Below are positions 1 to 11,282 of a stretch of DNA of 64,000 nucleotides, in pieces. Below the pieces are notes generated by a model, which saw only the letters and a program-made list of their open reading frames with translations, was not told the DNA's origin and did no database searches. The number at the start of each line of letters is the position of its first letter. The first letter of the stretch is position 1. This DNA comes from Siphonodentalium dalli (Eukaryota > Mollusca > Scaphopoda > Gadilida > Siphonodentaliidae): NCBI GenBank assembly GCA_032622095.1, contig CP136068.1, forward strand, positions 157,135,151-157,199,150, read 5' to 3'. A program made the position numbers and the translations under genes.

Positions 1-345
1 TTATGCTCTGTGCTTAGTTGTTTTTATCTAGCGAGCATACAAAGATATCGTTGTTTACTTCCGGGTTTGGCAGAGGGAACGTAAGAGCTTCATATAAATA
101 TTCTTCTTTGGTCATCAGAACATTGTTTTCCCCTCCTCCTCCCCATCTCCTGCCATACTATTTTTGGGTTTTGGTTACTGATTTCTTAGTCCATTGTTAC
201 ATGTATATCTCAATGTCATTTTTGTGTGCTATTGTCATTTTGTGCACCTTTTGTCAGTTTTAATGTGGGGAGGTTGTTTGCCCACAACTTGTTATTTTCA
301 TTAAAGCTGACATTTGATCCTATATAGGTATTTATTACATGATCC
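1..345. repeat. direct duplication R, copy 1
   Basis: It starts tgctctgtgcttagttg and ends near ctatataggtatttatta, with a CT-rich middle. It is repeated at 1803-2095 with small insertions and deletions, and its end alone recurs at about 422-495. It contains no convincing coding sequence. It may be part of a larger dispersed repeat cut by the window edge. Confidence 0.7.
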
Positions 346-779
346 TACCCTTATTCCATTCAATAAACTCATTCTCTGCAACAAAAAGCATATATATACA
401 TTTCATGATTGTACACAGCAGCATCAGTGATGGTTGTGTGCCCACAACTTATTATTTTCATTAAAGGTGACCTTTGATCGTATATAGGTATATGCTTGCC
501 TATAAAATAGTGGGAAATTACCGAAACGTAGATCGTTGTATTTATCTCTAAGAAGCCACAGTGAAATACGATGTCGTTATTTCACTCTAGATAGTGTTAT
601 TTCACTGAGGGCTTGAAACTATCACGAGCTGCCAAGGTCGATCGAGTGATCATTGCATGCACACTGCCCACTAGCCAATCAAAAGCGACAATTTATGATG
701 GCGTGATCAATGACAATTCTATGTTTGAGTCGCAGCGTGTCAAATTCAACGTTATGCCTGGGTCGCTCTTTCCTGTTAG
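346..779. other. no recognised gene; repeat remnant
   Basis: AT-rich sequence with a partial third copy of the R end (422-495). Nothing else is recognised. Confidence 0.5.
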
Positions 780-1177
780 TTAACCCTTTACCCAACAAAA
801 ACCGGCCAAATAAAGCTTCAACAGCCTAAAATATCTTCGGTCTGTCTCAATAGAACCATACAAATATGGATATCATTGGAACCGGCTCCTTGACCACATT
901 GTGATACCAGTAGTTACAGTTATGCCCTGTGCCAATGCATTCTCTTATATATGCGAGTCGACCATAGGTCGCCTCGCATATATAAGACAATGCATTGGCC
1001 TAAAAAAAATCTTTTTTAAACACTTTTTACCATTTTTTCTTACATTCTTTAACAATTTTATAATTTTTAATGTGTTAAGCCAATGCATTCTCTTATATAT
1101 GAGAGGCGACCTATGGTCGACTCGCATATATAAGAGAATGCATTGGCACAGGGCCCTTCTGTTGGGTAAAGGGTTAA
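780..1177. mobile_element. family A TTAA MITE, copy A1
   Basis: It is bounded by TTAA at both ends, with termini CCCTTTACCCAACA and its complement. The left third is a unique segment (accggctccttgaccacatt). The rest holds two palindromes of about 68 bases in opposite orientation, separated by a T-rich spacer. TTAA flanks and CCCTTT ends fit piggyBac-type mobilisation by a transposase encoded elsewhere. No coding capacity. Confidence 0.85.
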
Positions 1178-1262
1178 CACTGATACATGCGCTCTTAAAT
1201 TAAGTACAGTTAATTAATTAATTAAGACTTAACTTAGCAACTTTGAGCCTAAATAATCCACA

Positions 1263-1770
1263 TATAATAAAAATAATATCTACAGTTTTTTGTTTTAATA
1301 CCTGAAACATCTCATTGATGTCTGGAAAGAAATATCAAATTTAATATTTCTTTCCAGACACTCATGAGATATTTCAATGATAGTCAGACTGTGGTGATCT
1401 TACTTCTAGTCTATGATGGGTTAACCCTTTACCCAACAGAAGGGCCCTGTGCCAATGCATTCTCTTATATATGCGAGTCGACCATAGGTCGCCTCGCATA
1501 TATAAGAGAATGCATTGGCCTAAAAAAAATCTTTTTTAACACTTTTTACCATTTTTTCTTACATTCTTTAACAATTTTATAATTTTTAATGTGTTAAGCC
1601 AATGCATTCTCTTATATATGCGAGGCGACCTATGGTCGCATATATAAGAGAATGCATTGGCACAGGGCCCTTCTGTTGGGTAAAGGGTTAACCCATCATA
1701 GACTAGAAGTAAGATCACCACAGTCACTCATGATTCAAATAAAAACTGTAGATATTCTCTATTTATTATA
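1263..1770. mobile_element. foldback element split by A2 and carrying a small hairpin
   Basis: The arms tataataaa...atatctacag and gactgtggtgatcttac (1387-1420) are mirrored at 1692-1770. A2 sits exactly at the centre TTAA, and a further 43-base hairpin (1319-1361, centre atcaaatttaat) interrupts the left arm only. Three insertion layers are therefore visible. Confidence 0.75.
1421..1691. mobile_element. family A MITE A2, fully symmetric variant
   Basis: This element is TTAA-flanked. Unlike other A copies, both ends are of the CCCAACAGAAGGGCCC type, so the whole element is a foldback lacking the unique left segment. Confidence 0.85.
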
Positions 1771-1802
1771 AGAGTGCCGGTGCTTGCTGGATAAATTCAC
1801 AA

Positions 1803-2095
1803 ATATGCTCTATGCTTAGTTGTTTTTATCTGGTAAGCATACAGCGATATCGTAAGTACGTTCATTGTTTACTTCTTAGTTCGGCAGAGGGAGGCAATCC
1901 AATAGAAGTAAGCCCCCCCCATCTCCTATACTATTTTTGTGTTTTCGATACTGATTTCTTAGTCCATTGTTACATGTATACCTCAATGTCATTGTGTGTC
2001 GTTGTCATTTTGTGCGCCGGGCGGTGGTTTTCCCCACAACTTGTTATTATTTTCATTAAAGCTGACCTTTGAACGTATATAGGTATTTATTAGTT
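1803..2095. repeat. direct duplication R, copy 2
   Basis: Second copy of the sequence at 1-345. It shares tgcttagttgtttttatct and actgatttcttagtccat, and differs by several small indels. Confidence 0.7.
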
Positions 2096-2556
2096 TTCAA
2101 TTATTAGTGTCCCTGTGTGCTGGCTGGATAAATGATACATTTCTAAATTATTGTACTTTAGGCTTTTTGGTTTCTCAGGCCCCTGCACATGGTCCCAAAA
2201 CCCTGTGCGTCCAACCATGCACGTGAAATCTTTTAATTTCAGTTCAAACTGGTGGAAAAATTCTTAACAGGTCAAGATAAATGTGGTACTTTTTTTTATA
2301 AGTGAAATCAAAACAGACCCAATTCACCGATTAAAATTCCAGATTAAATTATACTGGAATTGGTAACTATGATATAATTATGGCGGCAAACTAGTGCTGA
2401 AATGGTTGACCTATTGACCTATTGTCGGTTAACCGTGATGTGTACCCGGATCATAACCGGATACCCGCTATTATCAACCTATGACTTTGCACTCCTTATT
2501 TACACCATAATATGTACCAAGAATCCAAGATATCATCATAATTTCGCTGTTAACTG
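2096..2556. other. no recognised feature
   Basis: AT-rich, non-repetitive sequence within the GALNT locus. No supported coding or RNA feature. Confidence 0.4.
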
Positions 2557-2785
2557 TACAGTAATGCCCAAAATAATCGACTCCTTAACCACAGCAGAAT
2601 TATGGGTAATTTTTCAGGATTTAGTTGGAAATATGGCTTTGTGCCAATAATCGGAAAGCTCTCAGTGAGAGCTCTCAGTGAGAGCTTTCCGATGAATGGC
2701 ATAAGCCATAATTCCGACTAAATCTGAAAAAATTACCCATAATTCTGCTGTGATTAAGGAGTCGATTATTTAAGGCATTACTGTA
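2557..2785. mobile_element. family E mariner-like palindromic MITE, E1
   Basis: It is flanked by TA, with ends CAGTAATGC and GCATTACTG. The two halves are almost perfect complements around a tandem gagagctctcagtgagag centre. TA target plus CAGT termini is the Tc1/mariner signature. Noncoding. Confidence 0.8.
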
Positions 2786-3091
2786 TGGTGAACTCATGTA
2801 ACGTTTACACAGACAGAACTTGTATTAAACGAATATAAATCAGCAAACATGAATGGTAAAAAGCCATGTGTTGACGACTTGACAGAATGACAGCTAGTGA
2901 ACTAAAATGCGTAGTGTTTCTAAATGGACATGTCATGCTTGACCTGTTTGTATTGTAGTCACAACTGCTACCCGACTTGTTATCATTCGCGTTTGGGAAG
3001 AATATTGCGTGACCTATATAAATCGCGGTAGCTTTTTATTGTCATTGTAGAGATTGAAGGACTGGGCAAATATTATGTCATGTGACTCAGG

Positions 3092-3186
3092 TATTCTAAC
3101 TATACCAGGTGTTCTTCGGTGATATTCTAACTATACCGTTGTTCTTCGGTGATATTCTAACTATACTGTTGTTCTTCAGCGATTTG
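3092..3186. repeat. 31-base tandem repeat, three copies
   Basis: Three units of gatattctaactatacc followed by gttgttcttc. No coding role. Confidence 0.75.
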
Positions 3187-3932
3187 AGATGCATTTTAAA
3201 TCAATTGAAAATCTGCTGAAAACAGTGTTTTCTGTTAGAATACAATAAAATGCTGAAAATTAGTCATTAAGATGCAAATGAGTCTGACTGCACGCAAACA
3301 CCACTTTGATGCGAGTTCATTGGATTTCATACACTGAGATTACCCAAACTCAGTAATGTTAGAAGTATAGACCATGTGTATGTAAATATAGGGTTCCACA
3401 GAGTTTGCATTTTGCGAATTTCTTTTTGTTTTCTGAAATGCACCCAGACATGTGATTTATGCATTTCTTGAGTATCCATGATACCATCTGCTAGTACTCT
3501 TGGGCTCCAAATAAACATGCATGCACATTTATTATTTTCTTGGGAAATTTCCCCCCCCTGCAGTGTGCTTATTTGGGTCTGCATGCATATTTTATGAACT
3601 TTGAGGCTATGAACATTGAAATCAGCACAAACTCAAGATTTCTAATTTCGACTGTATACCCCTCCAAGTGATAAAGTTTGTGGCAAATTTGAAAAAGTAT
3701 ACATGTTTAAAAGCTACTGTTATCTGAGTCTCGCGCTGATTAAGGACATGAATACATTAGTTTTTGTCGTTGGCATTGCATGTGTGTATTACATAATGGT
3801 TAACCGGTTGATCGTACTTCAACCGGTTGCCAATGGTAGCCGGTTGTCCACCATAGACATCTGTAATAGTAATAATGGCCACAGGCATACATTTTGTCTG
3901 AGAAGTCATTGCGCTGTATTAATTAATCTTAC
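3187..3932. other. GALNT intron 3 (partial), no feature recognised
   Basis: This sequence lies downstream of exon 3 on the minus strand. The next GALNT exon, expected to carry the DXH motif, was not found here or to the left. Confidence 0.5.
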
Positions 3933-4099
3933 CCATGTCTGAGAAGTCATCAACCAGTAATATCTCCTTAATGAGATGTTTAGGTGACCGATGAAGTACG
4001 CTGTGGACTGTTCGTAAAAGCACACTCAAAGCCTCATTGTGAAAACAGATGACGACACTCGTGTCCGGGAGCTTCTCTCGATAAGGGATGTCTTTACAC
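3933..4099 (-). CDS. GALNT: GALNT coding exon 3: start of the GT-A catalytic fold
   Basis: This 167-base exon has an acceptor ending ctcatttcag at 4100 and a GTAAG donor at 3932. It completes Glu187 and adds 55 codons. Features in order are a conserved Cys ([12 protein letters not shown]), strand 1 and helix 1 of the GT-A Rossmann-like fold ([19 protein letters not shown]), VHSVLHRSP, and the second strand [10 protein letters not shown], whose acidic residues lie in the UDP-sugar binding half. The metal-binding DXH motif lies in a later exon outside the window. The exon ends in phase 1 inside the codon after Met242. No frameshift or stop is present, so the exon looks functional. Confidence 0.92.
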
Positions 4100-4382
4100 C
4101 TGAAATGAGTGATAATCCACTTCAATCATTCCATCTTAATTCTGAGAAGGATAATTACCTAGTGATCTGACATTCAGACACAGAAGGCATGAGGCTGCAA
4201 TAGCGGCCGAGTTCATTCCGTGTCGAATGCCCGATCACGAGGTAATTATCTGACTTAAAAGTTGTTGCCTTTGCGTTATCTGTGCCAGCCAATGGTCACT
4301 GCGTGATATCGTTTAATAAAACACACTCAAAATACATTCGTAACCTTATAAATTGTCAAGACACTAATAAAGATTGTCCACC

Positions 4383-4690
4383 CGGACCAGCCTAGAAGGA
4401 GACTTGGGAGATACAGTAATGCTCTAATTAATCGACTCCTTAACGACAGCAGAATTATGGGTAACTTTTCAGGATTTAGTCGGAAATATGGCTTGATGCC
4501 ATTCATCGGAAAGCTCTCGATGAGAGCTTTCCGATGAAAGGCAACAAGCCATATTTCCGACTAAATCCTGAAAAGTTACCCATAATTCTGCTGTCGTTAA
4601 GGAGTCGATTAATTAGAGCATTACTGTATCTTCTCTTGTGCCACTCCTCCCTATTTTTGTCCCAGGGAGAAATGACTTCTCTCTCATATT
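4383..4690. mobile_element. family G fragment interrupted by E2
   Basis: The left piece ggaccagcctagaagg at 4383-4411 and the right piece ctccctatttttgtccc at 4629-4690 belong to a dispersed element also seen near 31856, 46327, 47025 and 50520. E2 lies between them. Confidence 0.45.
4412..4628. mobile_element. family E MITE, E2
   Basis: A near-perfect palindrome of about 217 bases with TA flanks and CAGTAATGCTCTAATTAATC ends. Its centre is aagctctcgatgagagctt. Confidence 0.85.
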
Positions 4691-4865
4691 CCAGCATGTA
4701 TTTGTCCAAAGAGCATGTTTAAATTGTTTTCTGGTTATAATGGTGTACTTACTCATTATAATTGATTTATAAATGTTTTCTTATGTGTATTGCATAAATA
4801 CTTGCTGCACTCGGGATTCCCGACATATCACAGGGTTTCAGCAAAATTTCAGGAAGCTCCGGTCA
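4691..4865. other. intron with a short family B end fragment
   Basis: A family B right-end relic (aaaatttcaggaagctcc) lies at about 4845-4862. Nothing else is recognised. Confidence 0.4.
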
Positions 4866-4924
4866 GGGTTAAGTCAACTTAATTATACAATTCTCAGATG
4901 CCCTACAATTGAATGACTTCTCAT

Positions 4925-5178
4925 CAAGCCTTTAAATAGCGTGTCTGTCATTTGCAGAATGAGGTCCCCAGATGGTGAATTTAGTGATGCTACCCTGCAT
5001 AGCAGGCTAGCATCACCAAATTCATCCTCTGGGGACCTCATTCTGCTTACACCTCAGCAGAATGAGGTTCCCAGAGGGTGAATTTGGTGATGCTAGCCAG
5101 CTATGCGGGGTAACATCACTAAATTCACCCTCTGGGGTCCTCATTCTGCAAATGACAGACACACTCTTTCAAGGCTTG
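4925..5178. mobile_element. family C foldback MITE, C1
   Basis: The ends are CAAGCCTTTAAATAG and CTCTTTCAAGGCTTG. Internally, four arms of gcagaatgaggtccccaga with gtgaatttagtgatgcta form nested palindromes. A 28-base direct repeat (gatgccctacaattgaatga and so on) abuts both ends. Confidence 0.8.
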
Positions 5179-5283
5179 GATGCCCTACAATTGAATGACT
5201 TCTCATACAGTTATAGTAAGTGAGGCCTCCAAAACAGAGACAAAATATAAAAACATCCTTTAAGGTGCCTTTACACGATTAAG

Positions 5284-5360
5284 CTTGCGGGGTAGCATCA
5301 CTAAATTCACCCTCTGGGGACCTCATTCTGCAAATGACAGACACCCTATTTCAAGGCTTG
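5284..5360. mobile_element. family C fragment, C2
   Basis: Right quarter of a family C element, ending tatttcaaggcttg. Confidence 0.75.
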
Positions 5361-5526
5361 GTCAGGGTTAAGTCAACTTAATTATCCAATTCTCAGATGC
5401 CCTACAATTGAATGACTTCTCATACAGTTATAGTAAGTGAGACCTCCAAAACAGAGAACAAATATATAAACATCCTTTAAGTATGAGATTAGTTAATTAA
5501 GATATAACTCAGAAATTGGTAGCATA

Positions 5527-5906
5527 TTAACCCTTTACCCAACAAACCGGCCAAATAAAGCTTCAACAGCCTAAAATATCTTCGGTCTGTCTCAATAGAA
5601 CCATACAAATATGGATATCATTGGAACCGGCTCCTTGACCACATTGTGATAGTTACAGTTATGCCCTGTGCCAATGCATTCTCTTATATATGCGAGTCGA
5701 CCATAGGTCGCCTCGCATATATAAGAGAATGCATAGGCCTAAAAAAAATCTTTTTTTAACACTTTTTACCATTTTTTCTTACATTCTTTAACAATTTTAT
5801 AATTTTTAATGTGTTAAGCCAATGCATTCTCTTATATATGCGAGGTCGACTCACATATATAAGAGAATGCATTGGCACAGGGCCCTTCTGTTGGGTAAAG
5901 GGTTAA
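5527..5906. mobile_element. family A TTAA MITE, A3
   Basis: Full-length copy with TTAA at both ends. It closely matches A1, with one core palindrome shortened (gcgaggtcgactcac). Confidence 0.85.
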
Positions 5907-6084
5907 ACTAATCAGTAAACAAAGAACTAATAATATAATGGAAGATGTTTCTAATGAAATCCTGGTAGAGTAAGATGTAGTTCATGAGAGCGCACCCACA
6001 ACACATATACTATCTTATATCCCCCAGTTAAACTGGAACATAACCTTCAACTCATTTCAAGGCACAAACATTCTGCTTTGGCCT

Positions 6085-6395
6085 CATCTTCTCAGAAGCA
6101 TCTATAGTCTCAAATCAACATTGTTTTTAGTTACTTTTTACCTTTTTGGGAGGTTTCTATATCCCCTAATTTGCAGAAGATAAAATGCACAATCGAGGTG
6201 ACTAATGGGTGAACATCACCAACTTCAACTGGGTCTAATAATTCAATTTGAAGGTCTCCCACAGCAGTTGAGGCCTAACAGAATGAGGTCCCCAGAGGGT
6301 GAATTTGGTGATGCTACGAGCCCACCGTGTGGGATAGTGTCAATAAATTCACTCATTCTGCAAATATCTGGCACAATATGTTTATAGGCCTGACC
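6085..6395. mobile_element. family C long-form fragment, C3
   Basis: It carries the long-form spacer (ctatatcccctaatttgc, gaggtgactaatgggtga) joined to the gaatgaggtccccagagg palindrome. The left end is missing. Confidence 0.65.
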
Positions 6396-6477
6396 TACCA
6401 CACCTTGATTATCACAAACCCATTGTGGACTATCAAACCTATCCCAATGCAGTTACTGCAAAAATGCACTTCTTCTA

Positions 6478-6935
6478 TATGAGGGTATCACCCCCCACCT
6501 CCCCCCTGAATCCTGAATACCAGTTAATTTTGGGGGGTGAATCCTGAATACCGGTACAAGTTAATTTTGGGGGGTGAATCCTGAATACATATTAAGAAAT
6601 AATATGCGATAAATGACATACAAATTGACTGTTTTAATGACCGAAGAGACGCCGGTCGCGATATTGGCGTTATGAGGCCGTTATGATACGATTAATGATA
6701 CTTTATGATGGCATGGTGGTCGAATATGCCCAAGAACCTATTCTACCCACTCATTCGTACAGATAACTAGCACAAAATATTATTTTGCGCCATCAAAACC
6801 TGCGTCCAAGATGTTTTGCTTGAACCCGAATACCAGTTAATTCGGGGGTATGAATCCCGCATACAGCTTCAAAACACCCTGAATCCCGTGTACCGAAAAG
6901 GTGGGGGGGGGGGGGGGGGGGTGATACCCTCATAC
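6478..6935. mobile_element. inverted-repeat element with G-rich right end
   Basis: The ends tatgagggtatcaccccc (6478) and its complement (near 6918-6935) are inverted. The interior has repeated tgaatcctgaatacc motifs (about three copies) and a G run at 6901-6921. Noncoding, class not assigned. Confidence 0.6.
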
Positions 6936-8020
6936 ATGTAGCACCCTGCTGCACCCATCCTCAATTAAGGATTATCAGTGGTGTTACTGGCTATATGGAG
7001 TCGTTGAATATAAATCACATTAGAATAAACAGCTGTAATCAATTTGACAAGGGAACAAGAGACGGGATGACAGGAGATGGCCTGGAGAAAACAATATGTT
7101 GACTCTAAGTCGAGGAGAGTGAATGGGCCTTATCGATCGGAGAATACCATCTCGTTATTTACCGTGGGCGGTAAATATTTAATCAAGGAGGATCATGGGT
7201 AGGGTCTGCCATCAGATAACACCTAATCACTCAACATGCGACAGTTATATCAGGCAGAGCATACACACCAATAACGATCAAGGATCCCCAGGGATAATCA
7301 AGTCATAAAAAATCGCAATGGACTATACAACAGTTACAATAAAATAACATAAAATAACACACCGTAGAACAGTCACAACAAGAGGTTGCACCACATGTGC
7401 TGATATACCCCATGTTAAAGACATATTATGCACTTGTTCTGGTGCTTGAAACTGTTAAGTTAGTATCCAGGCAGCTATGTCAACTGGAGGAATGTAGCAT
7501 TCTACTAACATCGCCGAAAATTTTAAGCAAATCGACCATAGGAATCCATAGAATACATCGTCTGAACTACACTCAATTGTAAATATTTACCACTCGGTTC
7601 GGGACGCATCTATCAGCGATAAACTAAAGAAAATGATTTCATCATCGAGAGTCACTGCATTTAATTAATATATATTTACATACTAAGTGTTGTCATCACT
7701 AAATCCAGCATTTTGATTGGTCGGCGCCCACGTGGCTAGTTGCAGTTATTTCTCGGTGAATGCGCAACGCCTCATAACACCAAGCTCATAACACCATCGA
7801 TACGTCATTGGGTTTGGAAAGACGAACGCGTAATGTTTTGGGCGCATTTGGACTCGCGCAGGATTGACTTAATACATCATCGGGTTTCAATATGAAGAGA
7901 AATTGTTCCTATTAACTTTTGCCAAGGGTGCTATTGGGTATTTTGGGCTGTTTTTGTCACGATACACTTTTCGATTTAAATACATTTACAAAAGTGGCTT
8001 TTTCGCTAAATGTATATAAA
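6936..8020. other. no recognised feature
   Basis: About 1.1 kb of non-repetitive intronic sequence. No reading frame, RNA or repeat that I can support. Confidence 0.45.
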
Positions 8021-8183
8021 TATAAGGATTAACTGTCATGTGGACTATTTTTATGGAGATGTAACCGTGAGGTAAGTGGTCATAACTTGTATGTAAAACC
8101 CTTCGGGTTTTACACAAGTTATGTCCACTTACCTCACGGTTACATCTCCATAAAAACAGTCCACATGACAGTTAATCCTTATA
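8021..8183. mobile_element. 163-base foldback element
   Basis: Arms of about 75 bases (tataaggattaactgtcatg inward) are nearly perfect complements, closing on aaacccttcgggttt at about 8097-8111. A plus-strand open frame of 141 codons starts inside it but looks accidental. Confidence 0.75.
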
Positions 8184-8508
8184 TAAGAATGATGGTATGT
8201 GTTGTCAATTTAGATATAATATTTGTAAAAATAACTATTTTGAACAAGATTATTCTCATTTCTATTTTATCACCCTACCTGAGTGTTTCACATCACTTTA
8301 AGTTTTTAATATGGCCATCAGGGAAATTTTTGCAGGCGGGACTACCTCCAATTTGCGACCGCATTTCCTGTTCACCAACTGGTTTATTCTATATATCACC
8401 TTCAATGGGTGATCACCTGTTAAACTATAAAATATTTTTGGTTCAAAACACAAATTCAACGTGTGTTGACAGACCACCACCATTTATTAAAGAGAAAGGA
8501 GCGGACAT

Positions 8509-8907
8509 TTAAACCCTTTGAGTGCCAGGTCCGATTTTTGTATCAAACCATATACCCTGTGCCAATGCATTCTCTTATATATGCGAGTCGACCTATATAT
8601 AAGAGAATGCATTGGCCTAACAATTTTTCATCATTTGTTATTTTTTACAATTTTTAACAATTTATATTATTTTTTCTTATATTCTTTAACAGACTTATTT
8701 TGTAGGTTTAGTGCCAGGGAATCTTACGTTTTTCATGGGCATCAAAATTATTACTATGAATACTTGGTGCTAGTTTTGAGTTACAACATGCCCCTAAGGT
8801 TTTATCCAGTAAAAAATTATTTTTAAATTTAAAAAAAAATTTAGGGCTGATTTTACAGAGCGTAAATTAGGGCCGATGAGATCGGCCCCTGGCACTGAAA
8901 GGGTAAA
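8509..8907. mobile_element. family D TTAA MITE, D copy at 8.5 kb
   Basis: It starts with TTAAACCCTTTGAGTGCC and ends with cctggcactgaaagggta, and the right TTAA has decayed. It contains the shared core palindrome (tgcattctcttatatatg) and a T-rich stretch. Confidence 0.7.
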
Positions 8908-9713
8908 ATACTCAGTATTCCCGATTTTGTGTGAAACCGAAAGTACAAAATCGGAATAAACTTTAAAATGGTCTCGTCTTAGGGTTTAACCCCACATATT
9001 CTGATTGGTCAAGAGTTTCTGACTTTATTTTTCAATTCACTAGCATTGAATGGAACACCGTGTCATGACAACGAGCATAAAATACGTCACAGCAGAGCCA
9101 TGATTGAGTCATCTGCTCACAGATGTTTCATTGACATGAAGTTGTTCACAGGCACTGTTCCGAGTAAACACATGGAACATACCCAAAGATTTGATCACCC
9201 AAAAAGGTTATCTATAAAAAGGTTATCATGACAAGCCATATGTACAGGCTTGGGAATATTTGACGACCAGAAAATTGTTTCAGCTTCAAACTAGACTGTG
9301 GATCAATGCATCTCTCACTATGTTGTGACCAATAGTTACATTAGAGAAAAATATTCCTAAATTTTTTTCCAAAATCAGTTTCACATTAAAATTTAAATTG
9401 AATTTCGGTTACATCAGTGGCACATCAATATTTCACACCCACACAAATTTCAAGAAATAAATCAACTGAATGATCGTGACAAGAAATGCTGTGGCTTAAT
9501 ATGAATTTCATTATAATAGAGTAATTACATCCTCCCTCACTTCCGATAGTAATTTCTCTTCATGTTCAAAAATGCTAATTTTATTTAACAAGGATTGCTA
9601 AAATACGGAAATGAATGACGATCAAAGGAGGTTCGTCACAGCAGCACGACATTGTGCCAACATCATGCAGAGTCACATGGCATTTCGAATTCCACATGCA
9701 ATTCCATGTTGAG
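8908..9713. other. no recognised gene; short hairpin only
   Basis: A small hairpin ccgattttgt...acaaaatcgg lies at about 8929-8964. Otherwise it is unremarkable intron. Confidence 0.4.
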
Positions 9714-9997
9714 ACAGTAATGCCATAAATAATTGACTCATTAACGACAGCAGAGTTATGGGTAATTTTTCAGGATTTAGTCGGAAATATGGAATGTTGC
9801 CATTCATCTGAAAGCTCTCACTGAGAGCAGGCAACAAGCCATATTTCCGACTAAAACCTGAAAAATTACCCATAATTGTGTTGTGGTTAGAGCTTTCAGA
9901 TGAATGGCAACAAGCCATATTTCCGACTAAATCCTGAAAAATTACCCATAATTCTGCTGTGGTTAAGGAGTCGATTATTTAGGGCACTACTACTGTA
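9714..9997. mobile_element. family E MITE, rearranged, E3
   Basis: Both termini (cagtaatgcc and its complement) are present. The interior contains an extra half-copy (two successive catatttccgactaaa arms), so it is a partial duplication or a gene-conversion product. Confidence 0.7.
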
Positions 9998-10290
9998 CAT
10001 CTGGTAAATACACAGGGTACGCAGTATGAGGAAGATGAATTGTTGGTTGAATTTTGAGTGTAGATTATGGGATGTCACCTCCGAACTGAAGCAGACGAGA
10101 ATGATATTTGAATTTGAAGTGTAGACTGTAGAAGGTGGCCTCAGATCACAGAACAGTTAAGGTAACATGAACGCATGAGGAAGATAAAATGCTGTTGAAT
10201 TGGAAGTTAGACTTGAGAATGACCCTGAGGAGTTCCCTGTGACAAGAGGGGTGATAAAGTCAGACAAAACTCATCAATTGATACAGGATA
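9998..10290. repeat. degenerate direct repeats
   Basis: Loose repeats of gaagat...tgttgaatt...gtagac (about 70-90 bases). Low support. Confidence 0.3.
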
Positions 10291-10507
10291 TACAGTAATG
10301 CTCTAATTAATCGACCTCTTAACCAAAGCAGAATTATGGGTAACTTTTCAGGATTTAGTCGGAAATATGGCTTGTTGCCATTCATCGGAAAGCTCTCCCC
10401 GAGAGCTTTCCGATGAATGGCAACAAGCCATATTTCCGACTAAATCCTGAAAAGTTACCCATAATTCTGCTTTGGTTAAGAGGTCGATTAATTAGAGCAT
10501 TACTGTA
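10291..10507. mobile_element. family E MITE, E4
   Basis: TA-flanked near-perfect palindrome, centre aagctctccccgagagctt. The arms match E2 closely. Confidence 0.85.
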
Positions 10508-10567
10508 TCTCACAGTATGAATAAACTCAGACTATCATATAGCTACTGTATACTGCCCTAAGTAAAT

Positions 10568-10690
10568 GACTCGGAGGTTCCAAGAGGGTGAATTTGGTGA
10601 TGATAGCCTGCCATGTGGGATAGCGTCAATAAATTCACCCTCTGGGGACCTCATTCTATAAATTAAATAACAGACACACTATTTCAATGA
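10568..10690. mobile_element. family C fragment, C4
   Basis: One palindrome of the family (gaggttccaagagggtga to ggggacctcattctata) with a decayed end. Confidence 0.65.
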
Positions 10691-10711
10691 TTGCTCACAC
10701 ATCAGGGAGGG

Positions 10712-10912
10712 ACCAGCCTAGAGTATTTAAACTGGGAGTAGTCGCTTCTCTCTAGACCAGTACACAGTCACTTCTCTCTAGACCAGTACACAGTCACTTC
10801 TCTCCAAACAAGTACACAGGGACCAGCCTACATAATTCAAACTGGGAGAAGTCTCTTCTCTCTAGACTGAGTCAGTTCTCTCCAGACCAGTACTGTGACA
10901 CAATCTAACATC
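10712..10912. repeat. family G-related tandem repeats
   Basis: Two gggaccagcct modules flank three or more copies of agaccagtacacagtcactt. Related to the other family G fragments. Confidence 0.5.
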
Positions 10913-11282
10913 AGGGATCACATTTGAGACAGACAACATTGACCCAGCACTGAACATTGCGAGTGCTTTTATTCTCAGACGGTTCATTAATTAGAGAAGG
11001 GTGACATCTACGGCCCGACACTGAACATTCATCCAATGTGAGTGCCATTGTGGCTGACATACTAACCCTAGCACATCCATTGTGACTGCCATTGTACCAT
11101 GATGAATTTCTTTTTGTCCCCTTTTGTGTCTCCCGACTGATTTTATAGTAATTCCTCGGCACATTACCATCCAAACCTAATTTTGGGCCGGTTTGATTGA
11201 AGGCAAGTACATTTGTTTGAATCGGAGAATGGCAAATTGACAAGTCAGACATCCAAATGTTTTCTGAGACGGGATACAGAGC

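Larger units (their letters stand above)
4866..5478. repeat. duplicated segment carrying C1 and C2
   Basis: The sequence gtcagggttaagtcaactta through gaatgacttctcat occurs at 4866-4924 and again at 5360-5422. The following stretch acagttatagtaagtgag...catcctttaa occurs at about 5207 and 5426. The first copy is split by C1. Confidence 0.75.

Noticed and set aside
901-1203. coding frames inside family A elements (such as NAFSYICESTIGRLAYI)
   Set aside because: The same peptide appears at every A copy because the DNA palindrome repeats. It is not under coding constraint.
8087-8512. 141-codon plus-strand frame
   Set aside because: It starts inside a foldback stem and shows no domain, splice context or conserved motif.
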